A DNA stretch of 64,000 nucleotides, taken from the NCBI RefSeq assembly GCF_016859285.1, contig NC_053422.1:16359001-16423000 (forward strand). The letters run 5' to 3'. The position numbers were made by a program, and so were the translations under genes. Shown here one piece after another: positions 47,351 to 59,034 of the stretch. The DNA comes from Xiphias gladius. Its lineage: Eukaryota > Chordata > Actinopteri > Istiophoriformes > Xiphiidae. How positions within the stretch are numbered: the first letter of the stretch is position 1; the number at the start of each line of letters is the position of its first letter. The notes under the pieces were generated by a model. It had not been told where the DNA came from. It did no database searches and saw nothing but the letters and a program-made list of their open reading frames with translations.

Positions 47351-47980
47351 CAGTGGTGGAAGAAGTACTCAGGTCCTTAAGTAAAAGTACCATTACAACA
47401 ATGTAGAAACGCTCCACTACAAGTAAAAGTGCTGCATTCAGAATCTCAGCAGAAATACACAAGTATTCTCAGCAAAATGTACTTAAAGTGGTAAAAGTGA
47501 AAGTACTTATTATGCTGGAAAATTGCCCCTGTGACCGATATATCAATATAAATTACATTATCAAATGTTACACCTATGCATCAGTGTGCACATAGCATTT
47601 TTCTGCTGTAGCTGGTCGAGGTAGCGCTAGATAGGTTAGGTAATATAGTCCAGTGGTGCCCAACCTAGTGGTCATGCCCCCTCCAAAGAGATCATAAGAC
47701 TGTGATATTATTAATGGGGTAGGGAGAAAGAAGTTCTGCTACACAAAAGTGTAGCCATTTTTAGGTCTTCACTCTTCTCTTTTGCTTCTTTTATCTAAAA
47801 TCTTAATCTGTACACTAATTAGAGACTACAGCTGTCAGATAAATGTATAGTAGAGTTAAAACTATAATTTCTTCCTGAAATGTAGGTGAGCAGAATATAA
47901 AATAGCATGCAGTGAAATACTCTAGTAGAATACCAGTACTTTTAAACTGTACTTAAGTAAAGTAAATGAGTAAATGAAAC
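47351..47980. mobile_element. Composite teleost repeat (AAGTACTC... type, with a second repeat inside)
   Basis: Starts CAGTGGTGGAAGAAGTACTC followed by AGTAAAAGTACC, and ends near CTGTACTTAAGTAAAGTAAA, which is the mirrored motif. I recognise this as an abundant fish element. From about 47651 a second familiar repeat (CCAGTGGTGCCCAACCTAGTGG) is embedded, so the copy is probably nested. Confidence 0.65.
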
Positions 47981-49568
47981 CCATTTGTTTGTGAACAAGC
48001 AGGCAGTCAGAAAGTCATAAGCTGTAGTGACAGAGGGGAAATAGTTTAAAAGATGCAAAAAAAAAAAGGGGGAGGGCAACTGAGATTTCTGAAATTGCTT
48101 AGGAATTATTAAGTCCCCTCCCTACTTTAAATTTCTCAAGCTTGAAACCTTGAGTACAGACTGCTGAAACATGGGTAAAAACAAACTGCTCACTTAGTCA
48201 GGTCTAGCGGGACCCTGTTTCCAGCTCAACTCGGTGTTTTCCATATTGCCCAGACAAATTTGGCCCCAGGCGAGTCAGTAAACATTATTTGGCAGTGCGG
48301 AGATCTTGCTAACATTACAAATTACTGCAGGCTAGACTTATTTGGCTGAGGAGGATGGTAAGTGAAAGTCATGATGACTGTGTCACCATGGAAACTGGTC
48401 AAGAAGTGAATTACTCCAAATTTAATCTAACTTCACAACTGCAGAGCGCCTCCCTCCAGCCCCCCATTTAGCCCCGTCTGACTGGAAGAATGTGTGTTTC
48501 CAGTAAGTGTCGTGGCGTGCGTCACTGTTTGACCCACATGCAAAGCAGAGAAAAGTCTAGCCCTCCTGCAGGGTGACTGATGAGCTCTGGACAGTTTACT
48601 GAAATCAACCCCTGAATCTATGAGTGAATCCTTTATTCATCTAGACAGATAGATAAATAGCTAGATTTCACACACATAATAAGAAATCATTTTACCAGTA
48701 TCTACCCTCCTGGTTAAAGCACAGTCTCCTTATTCACTACACCACCTCACTGCCCATTATAGATTTACACTAAGACCTGAGCTGGCACTCTAATCCTGAG
48801 AAACCTTAACGACATGCAACAAACATTCATGTGTCCTCAGAGAAACTGTGGAAGAGAGAAGTGCTACAGATGCAAGAAGTCTAAGAATTAATGCCAGAAA
48901 GGTGGTTAAGTTTTAATAAGACAGCATCATAAAGCCTGGTGGTCTCTATGCCTAATTCATGACTATGCAGAAACTTCATTTAAAAATAAAATGTTGCCTT
49001 CCTTCGGTGAGCTGACTCTCTACAAATTATTGATTTTAAAGAAATAATTCCATATTCCTTCAGGTATTTACTTTTTAGCATTTCTGAATCATGAACCTAA
49101 TCCATTGTGAAGTGTGCCTTGCATTTGAAATTGCATTTTCAAAATACAGTTTCCTATTTATGCAGCCTGTATCTCTAATATGTGCATTTGAGCCTATAAT
49201 GCAGGGTAGTGTTGTGGTGTAGAATCAGGACTCCATCGGTGTGTTAATACTCCATTTACTATTTTTTTGTAATGTAATACCGCAAAGAAAAATGGCCTTT
49301 TCTTCCGATTCTTGATGCTATTTAAACCTAATTTTAAAGTTCACAGGGTCCTGAAAGCCCTGTAGCACAAATCATTTCAAAAAAACAACAAAAAACCTGG
49401 TTAGGCCTGGGCCACAGTCAGGATTTTAGATAAACTGAGGTCATGAGTAGAAAAACTTTCCCTAACACATACCCCAGCTCTCAACTGTTAAATTATATTT
49501 TCTGCACATTTTCACCCTTTCAGACCTGCATCTTGTTCAGTAGTGTCATGTCATGTCAGGTCACAGGC

Positions 49569-49733
49569 CTTTTGACATGTCACAGTACGAAAAACAGAGG
49601 TGTGAACAGTAAAATTAACGACGGCGGATTTCCATTTACCTGCTTCAGTTTCAGCTTCCTGGTACTATTCATGCTGGGTCACTGTCACACTGGAATGGCT
49701 TATCAATTTATTTATTTCGGTTGGGCTAAAGGT
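49569..49733. repeat. Dispersed repeat, copy A
   Basis: TTTTGACATGTCACAGTACG, AGTAAAATTAACGACGGCGG, CTGGGTCACTGTCACAC. It matches copy B in a dele1 intron over about 120 bases with many substitutions. Confidence 0.65.
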
Positions 49734-50239
49734 TGTCAAAATTAAAAATATCTATCCTAAATATACACAAACCGGCATATATCACACACAGGAATGAAAT
49801 GAAGGTCTGACCCATCCCTTGTGTATGCACACAGCATCTAACAGCACAACATAGTGACCTCATGCAAATTTGAATAGCCTACATGTAATGGCCCAGGAGA
49901 TATCCAACAGTAGAACTCAGGCTATATAAATAAATACATTCACACATCAGCCTCCGATAAATACAAAAGTAAACAAAAGCATATACAAATATAAACCAAC
50001 ATAACCCAAATACAACGATACCTACACTTAAATAAACATTCACAAATGATATATCATCAATATAATCCTCATAAAATATGAGAATATGTCTGATGATATT
50101 TTCTTTTCCTATTCCACGTTTCAGAAATAAAGTCAGGTTTTTTCATCGACGTTGCTAAAACACTAAAAAATTACTGAGACTCTACCCACAGTGCCTCAAC
50201 ACACTGGTCTGCCGATGTGTGTGTGTATGTGTGTGGCGC

Positions 50240-50493
50240 TAGCTCCCCCGCCGCGCCGCACGGTGGCGCTGTGAGGTCTTCAACCAGCTTCTCCCACTTT
50301 CTCTCGGCTGCGTCGCCTCCGGTGCTCTCCCGGCGCAACTCGTGACTGATTTTATTTACAACCAGCCTCCTTGCCGACGGCGAGGCCACTACAAGCGGCG
50401 GCCCTCGGCCCCGACGACTCCCCCCTCCGTATGAATCCAAACATGCCAGCTCAGACGTGACCCGTCAGTTGAAGCTGCTGTAAAAGACGAACC
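50240..50493 (+). promoter_or_regulatory. dele1: GC-rich promoter and 5'UTR region of dele1
   Basis: From about 50235 to 50430 the sequence is markedly rich in GC and CpG compared with the AT-rich flanks, and it ends about 60 bases before the dele1 start codon. This is the pattern of a CpG-island promoter. No TATA box was recognised. A divergent open frame overlaps it on the minus strand (see findings). Confidence 0.55.
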
Positions 50494-53400
50494 ATGTGGA
50501 GAGTCCAAGGTTTTGTTGGCAGAGGTGAGGGAAACTCTTTAACGCAGTCCCATGTTGTTTCTGCACGGAGGTTAATTATGGTAAAGTACATTAACACCCG
50601 CGTAGCGTAACGTTAGCCGTCCGTTGCCTTTCGCCAGCCGCTGGCGAGGTCCTCTGTCGGTGCAGCTGACGCCGTCAGTCGGTTTATTTTTGTTTCGGCG
50701 AAGTTACTGACTTGCTGCCAAAAGCCTTTTGTCTGGACCTTTTCATTTAGGTAAAATTCCCACGGGCTGTGTACGACTGACCCGTATAACCGCCGCACAC
50801 AGAAACATACGTTAGGGTGTCAAACGCCAACACACGTAACGTCACCTGTGAGAAACACCGGGGCCAGTGTTTACACGTATACCCGTATACAGGACATCTG
50901 CAGGTCTTAAAAAACAGTCTTGAAAAAGCATTTGAATACAGCATTCCTCAACGAAAAAGGCATTAAAAAGGTCTCACGTTTCATTTGAAATAAACCCTGT
51001 GGAACCCCTAGTATACACACACACACATACCATGTATAATATTTGGTACAGAAAAGCAATACCACAAAATTTAGCTTTGATCCAATAGCAAGTAATACTG
51101 AGGCGAGGATCACCAATATCTATACAGATATTGATACATTTTTATTGTTAAAAGCAGCTTTTTATCAACATGTTCGGGTGAGGAGCATTTCATGATTTAT
51201 GAAGTGAAAGTATTTTATATGCTGAATATATGATAATTACCTCCAAATAAATTGCCAAACATGAAGCACTTCTTTTTACTATTCTCCGTTAATTACGTAA
51301 TTACACGTATTTTCAAACACAAGACAGTTTTTTTTATCAGTAAATAGCAAATGTTCATTATGCGAATTCTCTGAACTAAAGAGGTCACTGCTGCGAACAC
51401 GCACACAACAGCAGCAGGGACGCAAATATTGCAGCACTAAGAAGAGTGTTGGTCTTCCCAGGATGGGATCTAACATGATGGAGCCACCTTTTTGGTATCA
51501 GTGACTTTGTATCAGTTGTAACAATACTTTGAGGATAGATCAGCCAACACCCAGTATTCGGTCTTTGTCTCTGTCTGAACTAAATTTCTTAATTTCTTGC
51601 CTTTTTTCTTGGCTTAGATTTACTTATTAATATATTTTGGGAAATCTATGTAAAATTAGTATTGCACCGCAAAACTACATTTGTCTTTACAAAACCTGGG
51701 CAGTATTTGTAATAATATCATGTCTTTTCATGTATATCAGCATACACCAGTTAACCAGTCAAATCACATTATTTGGGTTCTTACCAGCTCTGTGAAATGC
51801 ATTTGCACAAGGGGAAATTATCCTGTTTTTCAGGACTTTGATACTGCAGGAGTGCCGCTGCACATATTCTGCTAGCAATGTATTTTACACATCTCATAGG
51901 TTTCCATAATTTCCTAGAATTTAACTAATATATAGTTGTAAATTCATAGAAAGTTTACTGGTTTACTGGATTAACATCCAGTTAACTAATTCCAGTTAGA
52001 TCTAGAGAGTCTTTCAGTCTGTGTACAACAGGTCAGATACACATGCAAAAATGTGAAATTTTTCTACAGTCAAGTATACAGTTCAACATAAAAGGAACAA
52101 TAAAGATTCCAATAATAAATGAATAATGAATTAATATTTACTCGGGTTTAAATGGAGCCATTTTCTTTACAAAAAATCTTTTGGAAATTGACAGTTGCTT
52201 GTCACCTAAGGAAACTAACTAAACTGAAATAACTGTCTCAGATGATTAGCCTCATTTTCCCTATACCTACAATCAAATTACAGGAAATTTCCCAGAAATT
52301 ACGGATCATTTTTTGTATGTTGTGTTTTTCTGAGGAGGCTCAGCCTCCTATCTCTCCCTGAAATTTGAACAGTGGACATTAAAGTCTAATTTCTATGGTT
52401 TTTGTCTTCCCACCACTTCTCAGTTCTGCATCGATGCCATGGCAGCACCCCTCTGCGGCTGCCCCAGAATCACTATGTGGAGGACGAGGTCATCAACAGC
52501 TCAACAGTCCTCTCCAACTCTCGACACTGCTCTGACAGCAGGTAACTTCCACCTTTTGAATTGAGGTCAAACCTCAGAGACTATCCTCATGCCCATCCTT
52601 TCTTGTTCCTTTACCCCTTCTGTGAACCTGTGCTCTCCTCGTGGCACACTTGCTGCCACACAGCTGGTTGCATCATCCAGCAGCATCTGGTGTGTTTATG
52701 AACAGGGTTAGTTGAGGGAACAGAATCAAAGCCATCTGCCTTAAACAGTATTTCAATGATGCCTTAATACAACAGACTGGAGATATAAACAGACATGTCA
52801 TTGTTAGATTGAGTTCGTGCTGTTTTTCTCTCAGCTCTCAGAAAGAACAGGATGGAGAGAGGAGGAAGAAACAGAGGACCTATCAGTTTGCCTACGCTGA
52901 GCTTCCACATTACACAGTTCTGGATGCTGTGGGTTGGGTATGTCTGTTGTTGTTACATTTTCAAATGTAGATACATAAACCAAAGACCTAACATATTTAC
53001 TAGTATGGCCAGTATCACATTTTGTGGATGGCATCAGTTCATCACAGTTTAATGTAAGAAAGATTTTGGGAGGCTACTCTCTTGTAACAGTCTGGACTGA
53101 TTAGATGAATTATGCATGATGGACTGCCTTAGTATTAGTATTAAATGGTTTTAGAGTAAATTTTGATTGCGAAAACCAACTTCAAACCTAATGATAAAAA
53201 CAACAGCCAATGAAACTCCCATTCAGCACCTTTAAACTTCTTCTCATTTTCCCTGTAGCCATTTAATACTCCAAGCTTTGTGTGTATTAAACACAAGCAT
53301 ATGTACTTTACTCACAGAACTAAATATGTTTTCGGTATTCTCAGGAATCACATTATTTGCCATTATTTAACAAGGAAGAATAAAATGCAACCATGGAACA

Positions 53401-54537
53401 AATATCAGTCAGGCATTGTCACATTTGGCTTGTGCCAAAATATGAGCTAATACAGTCTTCAAATATGTTTTATTGGAAAAAATGTTATACAATATCTTGT
53501 TTACAAGAGCATAGGTAACATAAAGAAAATCATTACCTGTAATCACCCCTCCACCCCACCCCTCTGAAGATGTACACACTCTCTCACATTACCCAAAGCC
53601 AGCAAGTGAAGTAAATAAGAATCCTTTTCTCCAAGGTGGTCACTAATGTTGGAATAAGAGACTGTGAGTAAGAGGATCTTGTTAAACTGTAAAAGTTTAC
53701 CCCAAACTCTTTATGTCAGGGTTGGGTCCGACTCACAACATGATAATATTCACAGTGTCATACATACACTAATTTCCCACACATATTTACATCTGAAACT
53801 AGCGGATTCATTCATTTGGCACCACTCAGTGGTCTCACTTGCTAACTGCTTTTTGAAAGCACTTGTACAGTTCGGGTCTTTGTAGCCAAACTGTACAACG
53901 GTTTGCAAAAAACAAATAATCTGCACATCGTCATTCCAACCAAATAACTACAGTGGAAATGCATTGTGGGATTTCCTTTGTAACCTGATTTTTCTGCATA
54001 ACCTGTTTTTGTGTGCATGTAAACACTCAAACTGATGACTGTATGTTGGTACTTGTAGTACCAATGCACATCCTTATTGCCACAACCGGACAGTAACACT
54101 GATGTTTCTCCATAGGGTGCAGCAGCAGTTCTGTTTATGCAGATCTGCAGGAGGATCCACTCTCAGTTCTCTTCAAGCACAGAGCCCAGTCCGACCCCTG
54201 GAGCCCTGAGAGCCCCCTCCTCGCTGCACAAGTGTGGCTACCGCATCCTGCTTGAGATCTGTGAGTCCTTGTGGTGTCACTGTTATTAAGCAATGAACCC
54301 ACCTTTTTCATATCAACTTATGAAATACGTTGTCACAATAGTTTTACAAAACAGACATTTGACATTCTCACCCAAACCCCTTTTCTTTTTAATCCTGTGA
54401 TCCAAATCCTGACTCTGTTTTGTCGCTTCTCTCTGGGTCGTACAGTAAGCAGGCGGGATGTCCTGCCCAGAGGAAGGAGTGTGTTATGCCTACAGGGGGT
54501 GCCAGAGAGACAGAACCAAGAGCAGACTGCAGCTCAG

Positions 54538-54569
<32 letters not shown>

Positions 54570-57500
54570 CAGGAGCAGCACCACAGGTGACACCAGTCTT
54601 CACAGCAGCAGTGAGCATCTGACTGCTGACAGCTTCATCTCTGACCACCAGAGGGCACTCCTGAACCAGGATTCACCCATACCCGGTTTGTTCTGTGCTC
54701 TGTGCTAAGCATAGTTGAAAGATTGTTTAAAAGTAGTATTTTTCTAAAACTTTTGTTAACCTAGTATTTGGGAGCAGGAAAATAATACATTTCTCTTTCC
54801 AGACTCAGAAGAACCATTTCTGTCAGCATCCTGTCCTCTGCAGAATGACACCAACCAGGACAGCACAGAGACAAAAGATGCTGATGACAAGGTGAGAGTC
54901 TGCTTCCTTTAGTAAGTGTGAAGTTTATTTTAAAGAAAGCAGCATTTTTTGTTTATTCATGCAAAGGATTGACTTACTTTTCATCTAATCTTTATTGTTT
55001 TTTTACTCTTCTGTGTTTCCAGGACATGTTGTCTGACAAGGAGAGGCTGGCAGGAGCAACGATGAACCTCAGACATGTGGGAAAGAGCAGCGTCCCTGTT
55101 ATCCTCAACATCATCGGTAAGGATTAGTTAAACAAACCAAATATCCTATGTTCTCAGTTGTTACTCTGCAGTTTTTTTTTTCAGGATGTATTTTTGTTCA
55201 TTTTTTTCTGTCCTTTGCTATTTTCGTCATCTCTCTGTTTATGGCAGGTCTAGAAAATGCCAAAAATGAGAACTACGAGGAAGCTTTTACCTGTTTTCTA
55301 GCTGCAGCTGAGCAGGGCTACAACAAAACCCAGTTTAATGTGGGTGTGTGCTATGAGGAAGGCAGAGGAGTCAGCAAGGATAAAGAGAAGGTGAGAATCC
55401 ACACAGTACATCTTATTTTCTTGCGAGCTTCATCACTCTGAAAGTCATACATACTCTTCTCCTATATTGGAAATCAGTCTTGGGATGATGTTTTCTTTTC
55501 CAGGCTCTGTATTACTACTGGCAGGCAGCTGTCGGTGGTCACACACAGGCTCAGTACCGCTGTGCAAAGCTGCTCCTGACCAGTAGGGCGCGTCAGAGTT
55601 CAGAGGAGCTGAACACAGCCATCGACCTGCTGAAGCAGGCTGCTGCAGCTGGACTCACCAAGGTAGAAGTCATAACAAAGTTTTCTTTCTTAATTCTATT
55701 AGATAATACCCTTTCAACTTTAGCGTAAACACACTTATATACCGTTATAGAACTGCATTATTCTAAATCCCTCAAGATATGTTACTGACAAACTGCTTAC
55801 TAAGTCATTTTCCAGCACTAATTTACCATAGCACTCTTGCCTTGCCGAAGTGCTGTAATTCATTTTAGTCATTGAATAACTATTTAGAGCTATACCTCTA
55901 TATATGGCATTTTGACATGGCGCAGTAGGAGAACAAGTGTAAATAATAAAATTAATGACGGCTGATTTTTATTTAACTACTTTGGTTTCAGGGTCATGGT
56001 ATTGTGCATTCTGGCTCACTGTCACACCCTTGCTTTTCCTGCTATGACAAGAAAAAATGTCTGCTGTGAAAAATGCCTGTCATACACAACTTGTTAAAAT
56101 GAGGCAGTGAAAAGTGCAGCAGTGTTAAGCCATGAAAATACAACATTTAGATTTAGTTATAGAAATAAAAACTGGCAGAAACAGCTCACTTTATTTTGTC
56201 TGTTGGCTGATAGGTGGATGTACAGAAAGCAGTTCCTGATGTAACCACAAATTTGTTTTCAACTTCATTTAGAGAGAAAATGTATAAATCAGAAAACCAG
56301 AGAGCTTAACTAAGATGCCTCTTGCTGTCTTGTATCGACATGGCTTTCAGAACATAGATTATTATGATACGATACATGGAATAATTTAAATTCTTAAGCA
56401 ATTCCATGCAACATTGATCAATGCAATTATCTGCTTCTTATTCAGAGTGGTACATAACCAGTAAGACAGGTCCTGCCACATGCTTTCTGTCATTTAGAGC
56501 GAATGAGTGAACCCAACACGTTTGATCTGATCACCAGGTAATGCTTGCACAATAAGTCACACGTGAAAATAGAAGAACTGAAAATATAAAGAATTTGTGA
56601 TAACTCAAATAATATTGTAATCCCGCTGATAAACAACTATTTAATTGCCCTTAGCCATGCTGGGTTGCTACAGGTGTAAGTAAAGAATCCAAAGGTATGA
56701 GGAGATGTTTGTGTGCCTTACTGAACTAAAACCGCCTCTCCCCTTTCATTATTTCTCTTCCCCTTTAGGCTCAGGTCTGTCTTGCGTCGATCTATTCTCA
56801 GGAGCCAGTGAGAGACGAGAGGAAGTCTATCTATTACCTGAAGATGGCAGCAGAGAGTGGGGTGAGTTCCCTTCTAGATGCTTCTAGAGTTTTATCAATG
56901 GCTTTATCTTGGAGTTGCTATTTACTATCGCTTTGGAGCTACAGCCTTGCTGAATGTCCCAGCGTTGAGTCACAAAGAGCTCCTGTGCGTGTTTTAATAG
57001 TGACATCTTCATTCATTTTGAAGATTGTCATAGCTTAAATCACATGTTTGTTTTTGTGCTCAGGACGACACCGCCCTGCTGTCCCTGGGTCAGTGTTACG
57101 AGCGTGGCTTTGGGGTGCAGCAGAACCTGAGGACAGCGATTGAATTCTACAAAAGAGCCGCTCATGCAGGCAACAAGCAGGCTAAGAGCTTACTGACGCC
57201 TCTTAATGAAACAGACGGAAAGGGTAAGCACACATTCTCTGTTGGAAAGATAGGCATTTGTATTAGTCACTGCCTTTTATGCATTTGTTACTGATGACAC
57301 TGCATAGGATAAGCTTTTAATGAGCCAAGACAGCAGTGATAATATCTTTGAGAATGAGCAATTGATTTCCCCTCTGTCTCTCTCTCCTCCTCAGCAGCGT
57401 TGCGCTCCATCCGTTCAGCTCCCTGTTTCTCTGTAGCCAACCGTCGGCTCCAGCAGCCGTTCTCCTCTCTGACCAGTCGTGTCCCACCCTCCACCACCCT

Positions 57501-57630
57501 TCCCTTCCTGCCTCACTCCTTGAGCACCGGAAGCCTGTGTGCCCCCCCGATGCAGTCCTCCACGCCTCTTCACCTCCATCCCCACAGCGCAGAGGGAGAA
57601 ACCTGCCAGTGGACAGTGGGGATCGGATAG
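50494..57630 (+). CDS. dele1: dele1, DAP3-binding cell death enhancer 1 / mitochondrial stress messenger, 12 exons, complete
   Basis: Exons: 50494-50524, 52424-52541, 52835-52937, 54116-54260, 54446-54685, 54803-54891, 55023-55116, 55248-55390, 55504-55662, 56769-56861, 57064-57223 and 57395-57630. They total 1611 bases (536 codons plus TAG) with consistent phases. The start MWRVQGFVGRVLHRC is arginine-rich and amphipathic, like a mitochondrial presequence and like the MWR start of mammalian DELE1. A conserved block (YAELPHYTVLDAVGW) leads into a hydrophobic stretch (GAAAVLFMQIC). After a low-complexity Ser/Gln region come Sel1-like/TPR repeats, for example YNKTQFNVGVCYEEGRGVS and TALLSLGQCYERGFGVQQNL. 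In mammals OMA1 cleaves DELE1 under mitochondrial stress and the C-terminal repeat fragment activates HRI in the integrated stress response (established knowledge, inferred here). It is divergent from the Bicaudal-C gene, 3.8 kb apart. Confidence 0.95.
54538..54579 (+). repeat. dele1: Coding (AGC)n tract in dele1 exon 5
   Basis: Encodes nine consecutive Ser (about residues 164-172) followed by NSRSS, in the linker between the hydrophobic segment and the Sel1-like repeats. Confidence 0.92.
55248..57223 (+). CDS. dele1: dele1 Sel1-like/TPR repeat exons (8-11)
   Basis: Four exons carry the helical repeats: 55248-55390 (NYEEAFTCFLAAAEQGYNKT), 55504-55662 (ALYYYWQAAVGGHTQAQYRC, then AIDLLKQAAAAG), 56769-56861 (KSIYYLKMAAESG) and 57064-57223 (AIEFYKRAAHAGNKQAKSLL). 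Each shows the A..AA..G pattern of Sel1-like repeats. In mammals this portion binds HRI and forms the oligomer of the cleaved fragment. Intron 55663-56768 is the largest in this half and contains a dispersed repeat. Confidence 0.93.
55909..56028. repeat. Dispersed repeat, copy B (dele1 intron 9)
   Basis: TTTTGACATGGCGCAGTAGG, ATAAAATTAATGACGGCTGA, CTGGCTCACTGTCACAC; homologous and in the same orientation as copy A at 49569-49733. Confidence 0.65.
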
Positions 57631-58365
57631 TTATCCTGAGCCAGCACAGGCCAAACTGAGGAATGTATTTTATACTGTGAATGTTTTTTCATCAGAGGAG
57701 AAAGGTCAAAGTGTGTCTGGATTAGAGTGAACAGATTTTATACATGGTCATGTATGTGAGTGTCGACATGTTAATATATTGGGGATTTTTTTTATAAGCC
57801 AGGAAGAGTTGTTGGATACAAGGTCTGACAATGTTATGCGCTGAATGAGATAGAGAGGCTTTTCTATCATGCGTTTCTATATAGTACAGTGTTTTCTTAT
57901 GAGCTTCCCTGTGATATATATTCTATAAATGCTATTCTGCTGTGCCTCCGGGTGGGTTGAGAATCTAAGGGGGTTTCATGTTTCTCTCTCCACTAACCTG
58001 GGATTAATCACATTAAAAAAAAGATTTATCATAATTTTGACTCCTGTGAAATGTGTTGCTGGGTTTACACCGCTGAAACGGACAAAGTGCTTTACATTAC
58101 TGTCGTATTTTGATACAGTAGGTGAAATGGTTCAGTGCTGTCTTGAAGTTTAAAAACTATGGATGGGGAAAAAAAGAAATTGCTCCATGTTTTTGATAAT
58201 GTGCCCTATCTGTTAACCATACAACTGCCAAAGTGAAATATGATGCACTCTGGGGAAGATTTTCTACCGCTAAACGCACATGTTCAGTGAAATAATAATC
58301 CTAAAAAGCTATTCTATGGCTGTCTGGTTACCTTGTAAATAATATTAAAATTCCCTGATATGCAG
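57631..58365 (+). other. dele1: dele1 3'UTR (end approximate)
   Basis: AT-rich tail with no coding frame. No AATAAA was seen soon after the stop; ATTAAA variants occur at 58012-58017 and 58344-58349 and are candidate polyadenylation signals. The end is therefore uncertain, but it must lie before the GC-rich promoter that begins near 58680. Confidence 0.4.
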
Positions 58366-58679
58366 TATGTGACTTCAAGGAGCAGAGAGTGTTGTCATCT
58401 GTCTGTATTCACAATAATCTTAATTAAGCAGCACTTAAGTGTAGGCTGGACTTGTCCTCTCTTCGGAAACGACTTTACAGGTGATAACAGAATTAGTTTT
58501 AGGACCACGTTGAGTCAATCCTCTTGCAATATTTAGCCTATCCAAACAACTACAGCCGCCTGTGTTTCGGGGACAGGCATGTGTAGCACTGCAAACCGTA
58601 CTCCTCCAGACTACTGCATGACGTAAGACTCCGATGATGTGCGATTTGATTACCTGAGTTGCAAAATAACAGCGGTGGA

Positions 58680-58943
58680 TTTATTGTGGTTGCGTCTCCT
58701 CCGTGCGCCGAGCGTCCTGCGTCCGCGGCTCTGATTGGCCGGCTGGCTGAGCCCTCCACAGCGCCGCGCTGCGCCGCGCCGCTCGGGGATCCTCTGGCGC
58801 AGAGAGAAAGCGCAGCTTGGCCGCCAGCGAGCACCGAGCCGGGCTGGGAGGGCAGATGATGTGATGTGATCCCATACGGGCGGCCGTCTGCAGCTACGGG
58901 CTGACTGGCGCTTAAAAAGCGGCTGTCGACCTCGGCCCTGCTC
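58680..58943 (+). promoter_or_regulatory. apbb3: CpG-rich promoter of the Fe65-family gene
   Basis: Strong rise in GC and CpG from about 58690 to 59000. An inverted CCAAT box (ATTGG) lies at 58734-58738, a TATA-like TTAAAAAG at 58912-58919, and an initiator-like TCACTAG near 58942-58948. The TATA to initiator spacing of about 30 bases is correct for a transcription start near 58944. These are sequence inferences; no expression data are available. Confidence 0.55.
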
Positions 58944-59034
58944 ACTAGTGTTTGCGCGCGGGAGTGTCTGTGGGTGTGTGCGTTCGTGTCGTCGTGGGAG
59001 CGGAGGCATAGAAGCCCGGAGGCTGACTGAAGCG
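58944..59034 (+). other. apbb3: Probable noncoding exon 1 of the Fe65-family gene
   Basis: Lies between the proposed start site and a perfect donor (GCG|GTGAGT at 59035). It contains no ATG, which agrees with a purely 5'UTR exon. It would splice across 59035-61924 to the exon that opens at 61925 after CTCCCATCAG. Confidence 0.5.

Larger units (their letters stand above)
46680..50239. other. Intergenic region upstream of the divergent bicc2-like gene
   Basis: The bicc2-like promoter and 5'UTR must lie at the left end, but no core element was recognised. A composite mobile element occupies 47351-47980 and a dispersed repeat 49569-49733. The rest is AT-rich with no supported gene. Confidence 0.5.
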
